NCBI GenBank assembly: GCA_030648155.1
Contig: JAUSIK010000002.1
Location: 143,205 to 207,204, forward strand
DNA: 64,000 bases
From: Nanobdellota archaeon
Lineage (GTDB): Archaea > Nanobdellota > Nanobdellia > Pacearchaeales > GW2011-AR1
Reading direction: 5' to 3'
Of this stretch, positions 56,621-64,000 are shown piece by piece (position 1 is the stretch's first letter; every line of letters begins with the position of its first letter). The position numbers and the translations under genes were made by a program. The notes beneath the pieces are model-generated. The model ran no database searches. It was not told the origin of the DNA and saw only the letters and a list, made by a program, of their open reading frames with translations.

Positions 56621-58408
56621 CTACTCCTTGATATAACCGCCCTTTTGTAAATTCCATAATCTTTTATATTGTCCTTCGCGCTTTATTAAATCTCTATGCT
56701 TTCCAATTTGAACTATCTTTCCTTTGTCCATAACAACAATTTTATCAGCCTTCATAATTGTAGATAATCTATGTGCAATAATAATAGAAGTTCTCCCTTC
56801 CATTAATTTTTCTAAATCCTTTTGTATTTGATGTTCTGTTTCTGAATCCAAAGCTGAAGTAGCCTCATCTAAAACTAATATTTTTTTGTTAGCTAATATA
56901 GCTCTAGCAATTGAAACTCTTTGTCTTTCTCCCCCAGATAATTTAACTCCCCTCTCCCCTACTATAGTATTTTCTTTTTTTGGAAGTCCTTTAATTAATC
57001 CGTCAAGTTGAGAGAATTTTATTGCCCTCATTATCTCTTCTCTAGATGCAGAGGGATTTGAAAAAGAAATATTATTATATATCGTATCATCAAATAAAAT
57101 AGCCTCTTGTGGAACAATACTTAATTCAGACCTTAATGACTCCTGCTGGAAATCTTTAATATTAATTCCATCAATTTTTATTTCCCCTGAATCCACATCA
57201 AAAAACCTATACAATAATTTAACTAAGGTAGTCTTTCCACATCCAGATCTTCCAACAAGGGCAATTTTTTCATTCTTATTTATTTCCAAGTTGAGCCCGT
57301 TTATAGCACTCTTTCCTTTTCTATATTTAAAAGATATATTATTAAATTCAATTTCACCATTCAAAATATTTATTTTCCTAGAATTTGCATTATCCTTTAT
57401 TTCATTATTTACTCTTTCATAGTCAAAAAGATCCTGGAAATCCCCTAGTGAAATGAAGAACCCTCTTATTCCATGAACAAAACCAAATAATGGGCCCATT
57501 AACCCTGTAAAAGAAGTATAAATGAAAGCCAGTGTTCCAATGGAGATTCCCCCATCCAAAAACTTCATTAATGGAAAATAAATAATAAAGAAAGTACCAA
57601 TACCAAGTATTAAACTCTCACCCATAGTAAACAACCTATGATAATCCCATAACCGAATCAATTTATCTCTGGTATCTTCACTTAAATTTTTAAATCTGCC
57701 CTTTATAAATTTCTCTTTTCCAAAATATTTAATAGAATCAATATTTGTGAATACATCTGAAATATTTGCTTTTTCAGTATCTTGTGCACTATTTGCTAAA
57801 ATCTGGGCTTTTTCCTGAATTCTCGCAATCATAAATCCAAAAGCTATAAATAAAATCGAGCAAATTAGAATAGTTATTGCTGAAGCTACGTCAAAAATAA
57901 AAATTGCCCAAGTAACAATTATAATTTGTAAAACTAAAGGGGCTACATTAAATACAATAAAATCACTTGTTCTTTCAAGAGCACCGCTTCCCCTGTTCAT
58001 CCTAGATATTAGGGCGCCAGTTTTATGGGTTGTATGAAAATTATGGTCTAAACTTACTATATGATTAAAAAACCTGTTTTTAAGATCAAACATCATATAA
58101 CTTTCAAGCCTATTTATTAAAGATATCCTTATCCAGTGGTTGGCAGATTTAATAATCACTGCTGAAATATAAATAAGGGCAGCAATAAATAAAAAACCTA
58201 AAAAAAGTTCTCTTGTAATTTCACCAGCAACATATTCCCCCCCATTATCAAGTATCAATTTAAATAAATACTTTTCAAGCATATGTATTGCTTCATAAAT
58301 AAGAACCAGTATAATTATAAAAATAAACATAAACTTGTACTTTTTAGCAATATTGTAATACTGGGCCAAATTTTCTCTATAATTTATTTTCTGTTCCTCT
58401 TTTTTCAT
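56621..58408 (-). CDS. ABC exporter (fused TM and NBD)
   Basis: GRSGCGKTTLVKLLYRFFD, LSGGERQRVSIARAILANKKILVLDEATSALD. Confidence 0.95.
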   Translation of the reverse strand: MKKEEQKINYRENLAQYYNIAKKYKFMFIFIIILVLIYEAIHMLEKYLFKLILDNGGEYVAGEITRELFLGFLFIAALIYISAVIIKSANHWIRISLINRLESYMMFDLKNRFFNHIVSLDHNFHTTHKTGALISRMNRGSGALERTSDFIVFNVAPLVLQIIIVTWAIFIFDVASAITILICSILFIAFGFMIARIQEKAQILANSAQDTEKANISDVFTNIDSIKYFGKEKFIKGRFKNLSEDTRDKLIRLWDYHRLFTMGESLILGIGTFFIIYFPLMKFLDGGISIGTLAFIYTSFTGLMGPLFGFVHGIRGFFISLGDFQDLFDYERVNNEIKDNANSRKINILNGEIEFNNISFKYRKGKSAINGLNLEINKNEKIALVGRSGCGKTTLVKLLYRFFDVDSGEIKIDGINIKDFQQESLRSELSIVPQEAILFDDTIYNNISFSNPSASREEIMRAIKFSQLDGLIKGLPKKENTIVGERGVKLSGGERQRVSIARAILANKKILVLDEATSALDSETEHQIQKDLEKLMEGRTSIIIAHRLSTIMKADKIVVMDKGKIVQIGKHRDLIKREGQYKRLWNLQKGGYIKE

Positions 58409-58447
58409 TTTTCAATATCTTTATATAGTTTAATCCCTATTCAATTT

Positions 58448-58570
58448 ATGCCTGATGAAGAGATAATATCTTCTGCTTTTAAAGTAAGAAATATTTCTAA
58501 ACAAGATTCCAAACTTAAAGAAGAAAGTGAATTGGACTCTAAAGAAACACCCAAAAAACCTCTTTCATAA
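58448..58570 (+). CDS. Small charged protein (40 aa)
   Basis: Preferred ATG 58448 following TATA-like tttatatag; MPDEEIISSAFKVRNISKQDSKLKEESELDSKETPKKPLS. Confidence 0.4.
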   Translation: MPDEEIISSAFKVRNISKQDSKLKEESELDSKETPKKPLS

Positions 58571-58620
58571 ACCATTGTAATCCTCACATATTTATAAAAA
58601 ATATCCTATATAAAACTATC

Positions 58621-59076
58621 TTAATTATTATTTATCATTCTCAACCTTCGTTTATGCCTTTCTTCATCACTAAATTCTTCATTCAAGAATAATTTGACAA
58701 ATTTCAGGTTCTTCCTGCTAGAAAATTTTTTTCCACGCAAGCATAAAACGTTTGCATCATTATCATGCCTTCCCATCACAACAGAGTATTTATCATAACC
58801 AACAGCGGCTCTAATTCCTTTAATTTTATTTGCAGCCATAACCATACCTGTCCCAGTACCACAAATTAAAATGCCCCTAGCATCTATCTCATTGTTCCTT
58901 TCTTTGCTTACTTTTCTAGCAACTTTAAATGCAAAATCTGGATAATCATCACCTTTAATACCCCTTCCGCCTAAATCTTCATACTTAATTCCATAAGAAA
59001 TCAAACTTTTTTTTATTTTTTCTTTCAAAGCAAAACCAGCATGATCAGCCCCTAAATATACCATCACCTTTTTCAT
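58621..59076 (-). CDS. rpiB: Ribose-5-phosphate isomerase B
   Basis: YLGADHAGFALKEKIK, DYPDFAFKVARKV, GILICGTGTGMVMAANKIKGIRAA. Confidence 0.93.
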   Translation of the reverse strand: MKKVMVYLGADHAGFALKEKIKKSLISYGIKYEDLGGRGIKGDDYPDFAFKVARKVSKERNNEIDARGILICGTGTGMVMAANKIKGIRAAVGYDKYSVVMGRHDNDANVLCLRGKKFSSRKNLKFVKLFLNEEFSDEERHKRRLRMINNN

Positions 59077-59098
59077 TAATTATAAAGGTAAAATCTCT

Positions 59099-59557
59099 TT
59101 ATAAGGCTTTTTCAAGAACAAGAACAAATGCCTTTCTAACGGTATTTCTTTTATTATAAGCCTCAACCCAACTTTCTGCAATAGCCTTATAATTTCTTCC
59201 AAAATGATAAATGTGTCCCCCCTGAACTGGACCTATTCTATATGCGTCAGTTACTACCACTTTACTTCTATCAGATTCGTTTTCAAAATTATAAAAATTG
59301 TAAACAGCAATATTCCCCGCCCTAGTTTTTGATGAATAAGGAAATAAAACTTGTTTTAATTTAAGTAAACCATAAAGGCGAGACCTGCATTGTTCAACTG
59401 TTTTTAATAATTTAATATCCCCACCGTGAGATAAAAGTTCATACATCTCTAAATCCTTATTCCAATCTACGGATGAAACTACTTTCTTCTCAATTCTAAC
59501 TAAATCATTTAAAGTTGGAATTTGTATGCTTTTATTTTCAATTTCATTTAGCATCAC
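59099..59557 (-). CDS. Hypothetical protein
   Basis: 152-aa ORF. Confidence 0.45.
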   Translation of the reverse strand: MMLNEIENKSIQIPTLNDLVRIEKKVVSSVDWNKDLEMYELLSHGGDIKLLKTVEQCRSRLYGLLKLKQVLFPYSSKTRAGNIAVYNFYNFENESDRSKVVVTDAYRIGPVQGGHIYHFGRNYKAIAESWVEAYNKRNTVRKAFVLVLEKAL

Positions 59558-59588
59558 AGAGACAAAAAATTAACCTTTAAAAATGTTT

Positions 59589-59960
59589 TCATTTCTCGTA
59601 CAAATAAATTTTTCTTAAGTCATTTGGAGAATTATTTACAAAATCATAAAACCCTAATGGAAAATTTGAATTTATTTGTCCCGCAGTTGCATCAGCTATA
59701 AATTTTTCACGTGCATTAGTTGTTTCCAGCCAGCAATGGTAGTTTATGCCATTCCCAATTATCGCTCTATTTGATATTTCTTTAATATAAAAAGAATGTA
59801 TACCAATTGAATTTAAATACGAATATGCATAAATACACCATTCCCAGCATCTACCCTCGCCTAAATTATACTCTGAAAACATCTTTTTTCTTAGTTCTAT
59901 CCATTCATCAAAATTCAAAAACTGATTATTTTGTATATCCTGCATATTTTTATTAAACAT
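59589..59960 (-). CDS. Transglutaminase-like protein
   Basis: GEGRCWEWCIYAYSYLNSIGI...NYHCWLETTNAREKFIADAT. Confidence 0.65.
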   Translation of the reverse strand: MFNKNMQDIQNNQFLNFDEWIELRKKMFSEYNLGEGRCWEWCIYAYSYLNSIGIHSFYIKEISNRAIIGNGINYHCWLETTNAREKFIADATAGQINSNFPLGFYDFVNNSPNDLRKIYLYEK

Positions 59961-60021
59961 CTTTATTATAAAAGCTTTATATACAATATATCATATATAA
60001 TCAAATAAGAAAGAGGAAAAC

Positions 60022-60843
60022 ATGCAAATCTTCATCGATTCAGGCAATTTAGAAGAAATAAAAGAAATATTAGACTATGGATTATTAGATGGTGTAACAA
60101 CAAACCCTTCTCTAATAAAAAAAGAAGTTGAAAATTTAAAAAACTCCGCTAAAACTACCTTGGGGTCTTATATTAAACAAATCCTTAAAATAACTAAAGG
60201 AAAAAGAGTAAGCTTAGAAGTAGTCGGAAAAAACTATAATGAAATGATTAAAGAAGGTTTAGCTCTTTATAAAAAATTTAATCCCATTTCTAAAAATATT
60301 TATATAAAAATACCAATTGATCCATGTCTTGAAGATGTCTGTTCTACAGAAGCAGATGGAATAAAAGCTATTAAATTCCTCTCATCTAAAAAGATACCAG
60401 TAAATTGCACTTTAATATTCACTCCTGAACAAGCTTTCCTTGCTGCAAAAGCAGGGGCAAAAATTGTAAGTCCCTTTGCTGGACGTGAAGATGATTATAT
60501 TAGAGAAATGGCAAGTATCAATTTCAATAAAAAAGATTATTTTCCAAAAAAAGGCATTAAAAAATTAAACAAATTACTTTCAGATAATGGGATAGTTTCA
60601 GGTGTTGACTTAATCACACAATGTAAAACTCTCTTCAAAATACAAAAAATTACCTGTGAAATTCTTGCAGCAAGTATCAGAAGCCCAAGACAGTTCCGTG
60701 AAGTAGCATTGGCAGGAGCAGACATTGTAACAATGCCTTATGACGTCATTAAATCTCTTCTAAGGCATCATAAAACCTCTGAAGGTATGAGACAATTCAC
60801 ACACGACCTTACTCCAGAGTATGAAAATTTGGTGAAAAAATGA
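60022..60843 (+). CDS. Transaldolase / fructose-6-phosphate aldolase-like
   Basis: MQIFIDSGNLEEIKEILDYGLLDGVTTNPSLI, IYIKIPI. Confidence 0.92.
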   Translation: MQIFIDSGNLEEIKEILDYGLLDGVTTNPSLIKKEVENLKNSAKTTLGSYIKQILKITKGKRVSLEVVGKNYNEMIKEGLALYKKFNPISKNIYIKIPIDPCLEDVCSTEADGIKAIKFLSSKKIPVNCTLIFTPEQAFLAAKAGAKIVSPFAGREDDYIREMASINFNKKDYFPKKGIKKLNKLLSDNGIVSGVDLITQCKTLFKIQKITCEILAASIRSPRQFREVALAGADIVTMPYDVIKSLLRHHKTSEGMRQFTHDLTPEYENLVKK

Positions 60844-61307
60844 ACTACACCTCCACAATAAAAAACCTAGAAAAAAATTATGACAAAAAAGTAGTTGTAA
60901 CTCTCCAAGATTTAGAAAAAAACTTTAAAAATCCCCAGAATTCAAAAGATAATCCAATCATCTATGAAGTATTAATTAAAAAACAATCCCCAATAAATAT
61001 TGGCTTGACAGTTCTTAATCCTGGTGCTATAAACAAAGAATTCTATATGACTAGAGGGCATATTCATCAAAAGCCAACTCCTGAATTCTATATCCTATTA
61101 GATGGAAAAGGATTATTGTTACTGCAAAAATCATCGATAATTAAAAAAATTATACTAAAAAAAGGCAAAATCACTTTAATACCTCCACATTATGCACATC
61201 GTTTAATTAACATCGGCGAAATAAAATTAAAAGTTCTAACTATCTATGATGAATCTTCAATGCCAAATTATAAAATTAAATTCAAAAAACGATTCTTTAA
61301 AAAATAA
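60840..61307 (+). CDS. Cupin-type glucose-6-phosphate isomerase
   Basis: TRGHIHQKPTPEFYILLDGKGLLLLQ, IPPHYAHRLINIG; 4-nt overlap with transaldolase. Confidence 0.85.
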   Translation: MNYTSTIKNLEKNYDKKVVVTLQDLEKNFKNPQNSKDNPIIYEVLIKKQSPINIGLTVLNPGAINKEFYMTRGHIHQKPTPEFYILLDGKGLLLLQKSSIIKKIILKKGKITLIPPHYAHRLINIGEIKLKVLTIYDESSMPNYKIKFKKRFFKK

Positions 61308-61363
61308 GAAGTAAATATTCCACACCGCAAATATTTATAAATTATTTGTCCCATAGATAAATA

Positions 61364-61975
61364 ATGCAATTAGACGAATACCTTAATGCTGTTGAAAAAT
61401 GTCCAGATAATACTTTGAAAATTGAAGATGGCCAATCCGTTAGTAGATTAACTGCAGAATACGGAATTTTTGACAATTGGCCAATTCTTCTCAACAGAGA
61501 TTTTAGAGAAATTGCCGAAGATTTTAAAAGTTTAAATTTTCAGTTAATAAACAACCCTCAAAAATATGAAAAAGAATTTGTATATTATTATAAGCCTGGA
61601 ACGGTAGAATTAAGAGTTATAGATGGAGTAAAATTCGAAACCCCGTTTTTACAGGGTGATAAAAAAATCCCATTCTATGAAAACGAATCCCAAGAAGAAG
61701 TAAATATGAGGAACCTTATAGCAAAAAGGCATAACAAAATTCAAAAAAGAAGTTATAAATCAACCATAATGCTTCATTATTATCAGGTGAAAAAAATTCC
61801 AGGATTGTCAAATATAGAGGGAATTTCAGAAGCAATAATCGAATTAGCAAATTATGCAAAACAAAAAGGAATATCTTTCTGTTTCCCTAAATCAGTAGGG
61901 TGGAACAATTTATATGATTATTCAAAAATTGTATATTATTCTCCTTCCAACCAAATGGCTCTTTCTTCTAAATAG
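61364..61975 (+). CDS. Hypothetical protein
   Basis: 203-aa ORF between PGI and FBA genes. Confidence 0.5.
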   Translation: MQLDEYLNAVEKCPDNTLKIEDGQSVSRLTAEYGIFDNWPILLNRDFREIAEDFKSLNFQLINNPQKYEKEFVYYYKPGTVELRVIDGVKFETPFLQGDKKIPFYENESQEEVNMRNLIAKRHNKIQKRSYKSTIMLHYYQVKKIPGLSNIEGISEAIIELANYAKQKGISFCFPKSVGWNNLYDYSKIVYYSPSNQMALSSK

Positions 61976-62033
61976 CCAATAAGATAAGTTTTATTAAGTT
62001 AGTTAATGACTTTAAATATAAGAAAGAGGGAAA

Positions 62034-62789
62034 ATGAAAGTAAGCTTAAATAAAATAACAAAAAAAGGAAAAGCATTATATCTAGCCTATGATCAGGGGC
62101 TTGAACATGGGCCATCAACCGATTTTAATGATAAAAATGTAGATCCAAACTACATAATTAACATTGCTCAAAAAGGAAAATTCCAAGGAATTGTATTCCA
62201 AAAAGGCATTGCCGAAAAATACAATTCAGAAATTAAAAAATCAAAAATACCTCTAATTATCAAATTAAATGGAAAAACTTCACTCTATAAGGGGGAAGCT
62301 ATTGCAAGACAATTATGTACCGTAAAAGAAGCTATTTCATTAGGCGCAAAAGCAATAGGTTATACTATTTACATTGGAAGTTCACATGAATCATTAATGA
62401 TGCACGAATTTGAAAAAATAGAAGAGGAAGCACATGCGAAAGGACTTCCAATTATACTCTGGGTTTATCCAAGAGGAAAAGGAATTAAATCAGATACGTC
62501 CAAAGAAATAATGTCTTATGCATCCCGAGTTGGATTAGAACTAGGAGCAGACATAATTAAAATAAAATATGGGGGGAATCCAGATGACCTAAAATGGGCA
62601 GTAAAATCCGCTGGAAAAACAAAAGTAGTAGTTGCAGGAGGGCCTCCAGCATTAGAATCTGCACTGCTAAAACAAACTTCCGATATAATAAAAGCTGGTG
62701 CAATTGGCCTAGCTGTTGGAAGAAACCTCTGGCAAAATCCAAAACCTTTTGACCTTACAAAAAAAATTCAAAAAATAATTTGGAAATAA
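62034..62789 (+). CDS. Archaeal class I fructose-bisphosphate aldolase (DhnA family)
   Basis: LYLAYDQGLEHGPSTDF, LGAKAIGYTIYIGSSHE, KIKYGG, VVVAGGPP. Confidence 0.92.
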   Translation: MKVSLNKITKKGKALYLAYDQGLEHGPSTDFNDKNVDPNYIINIAQKGKFQGIVFQKGIAEKYNSEIKKSKIPLIIKLNGKTSLYKGEAIARQLCTVKEAISLGAKAIGYTIYIGSSHESLMMHEFEKIEEEAHAKGLPIILWVYPRGKGIKSDTSKEIMSYASRVGLELGADIIKIKYGGNPDDLKWAVKSAGKTKVVVAGGPPALESALLKQTSDIIKAGAIGLAVGRNLWQNPKPFDLTKKIQKIIWK

Positions 62790-62790
62790 T

Positions 62791-63429
62791 ATGATAATTA
62801 TAAATTTCAAAAACTACAAAACAGGAAAAGAAGCACTCATTTTATCTAAAAAGATTGAAAAATATCTCCCTCATGCAATAATTGCTGTACCAACAATAGA
62901 CCTAGAAGAAATTTCTAAAAATACTAAATTAAAAGTTTTTGCACAACATGCAGACCCTTTAGAAGGGGATAAAACCACAGGGTACAATACTTTAAAATCT
63001 CTAAAAAAAACAGGGATTTCAGGAACAATAATAAATCATTCAGAACATCAGGAATCACTAAAAAATATAGGAAAAATCTTAATAATGGCAAAAAAGCTTA
63101 ATTTAAAAGTAATTATCTGCACCCCTACGCTAAGAAAAACGAAGTCTATTCTAAATAATAAAAATAAACCTTTTGCCATTGCCCTTGAAGATCCAAAATT
63201 AATTTCAACTGGAAAATCAATTACAAAATATAGTCCCAAAAATCTCTTAGCCTTTACAAAAATTATCAAAAAAACTAATATTCTTCCTATTTGCGGAGCA
63301 GGTATATCAACTTCAGAAGATGTAAAACAAGCATATTCGTTTGGCTGTAAGGGTGTCCTAATCGCTTCAGCAATAGCAAACTCTAAAAATCCCATTCCTC
63401 TTTTAAAAGAGTTGAATAAATTAAAATGA
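62791..63429 (+). CDS. tpiA: Triosephosphate isomerase (archaeal type)
   Basis: IINFKNYKTGKEAL, FAQHADPLEGDKTTGYNT, IINHSEHQ. Confidence 0.93.
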   Translation: MIIINFKNYKTGKEALILSKKIEKYLPHAIIAVPTIDLEEISKNTKLKVFAQHADPLEGDKTTGYNTLKSLKKTGISGTIINHSEHQESLKNIGKILIMAKKLNLKVIICTPTLRKTKSILNNKNKPFAIALEDPKLISTGKSITKYSPKNLLAFTKIIKKTNILPICGAGISTSEDVKQAYSFGCKGVLIASAIANSKNPIPLLKELNKLK

Positions 63430-64000
63430 AACCAGCCACAATTTGGAGTGAATTAAGAAAAAGAGATTTTAGAGTAACTATTTTCGGTTCATCTAGAATG
63501 AAAAGTACCGATCCAGAATACACTCAAGTCTACAATCTCGCCAAATTAATTGGAGAAAGAGGAATTGATTTAGTAACGGGAGGAGGCCCAGGAATTATGG
63601 AAGCTGCAAGCGCAGGACATAATATGGGAAAAGGAAAAACTAAAGCACATACAATTGGCCTCAACATTAAACTTCCACACGAACAACGAATTAACGACTA
63701 TGTGGATATAAAAAAGGAATTCACAAGATTTTCAGAAAGGTTAGATAATTTTATGCTTTTATCTAATTCTATTGTTGTAGCTCATGGAGGAATAGGGACG
63801 ATACTAGAATTATTATACGCATGGCAATTAATGCAGGTTAAGCACATCTGCAACATTCCTATTATCCTTTTAGGCCCTCAATGGAAAGGTTTAATCAAGT
63901 GGCTTAAAAAAGAACCTCTCAAAAGAGGATTCTTCAGTAAAGAAGACTTGCAATTGCTTTTCATTGCCAAAAATTCTAAAGAGGCAATGAAAATTATAGA
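63426..64000 (+). CDS. LOG-family protein, partial
   Basis: VTIFGSSRMKSTDPEYTQVYNLAKLIGERGIDLVTGGGPGIMEAASAGHNMGKG; ATGA overlap with tpiA; runs off the window. Confidence 0.85.
   Translation, partial: MKPATIWSELRKRDFRVTIFGSSRMKSTDPEYTQVYNLAKLIGERGIDLVTGGGPGIMEAASAGHNMGKGKTKAHTIGLNIKLPHEQRINDYVDIKKEFTRFSERLDNFMLLSNSIVVAHGGIGTILELLYAWQLMQVKHICNIPIILLGPQWKGLIKWLKKEPLKRGFFSKEDLQLLFIAKNSKEAMKII

Noticed and set aside
1-64000. CRISPR array or cas genes
   Set aside because: No regularly spaced direct repeats and no Cas-like ORFs seen; the repeats found are isolated inverted repeats
1-64000. rRNA, SRP RNA or RNase P RNA
   Set aside because: No recognisable conserved cores in the intergenic regions read

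Overview
AT-rich archaeal chromosome segment. The gene content fits a DPANN-type genome (Woesearchaeota/Pacearchaeota-like): thermosome, archease, RtcB, TrmB-like regulators, archaeal FBA, TPI and cupin PGI, and a tRNA-Tyr with a bulge-helix-bulge intron. That placement is inference from gene content. Main blocks: (1) 1-9.9 kb, a minus-strand operon resembling a cellulose/exopolysaccharide synthesis-and-trimming system: DPM1-like GT2, a 1457-aa GtrA + GH9-like + PEGA + Ig-like fusion, a BcsA-like GT2, a large PTPS-related/YfhO-like membrane protein and a GH8-like protein cut by the window edge. A second secreted GH8-like protein with a triplicated Cys-rich module lies at 11.9-14.4 kb. (2) 14.5-26 kb, a receiver-like + LDH/MDH-like fusion, a TrmB-like regulator, small Zn-ribbon proteins, a CHRD protein, a LysE-family exporter, tRNA-Gly, thermosome and a CBS protein. 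(3) 26-37 kb, a M14 peptidase, an odd methyltransferase/HTH protein, intron-bearing tRNA-Tyr, a matrixin-like protease, archease and RtcB. (4) 37-64 kb, a dispersed pentose-phosphate/glycolysis cluster (zwf, tkt, bacterial-type gap, pgk, pgl, rpe, rpiB, tal, cupin PGI, fba, tpiA) interspersed with intact and decayed toxin-antitoxin modules. Intergenic regions contain unexplained inverted-repeat-rich elements: a five-hairpin block at 11163-11336, a two-hairpin sequence repeated at 25396-25487 and 46904-46996, and a compact stem-enclosed element at 8959-9017 just upstream of the GtrA-GH9 start. No rRNA or CRISPR array was seen. All family calls are by visual motif recognition; no searches were run.
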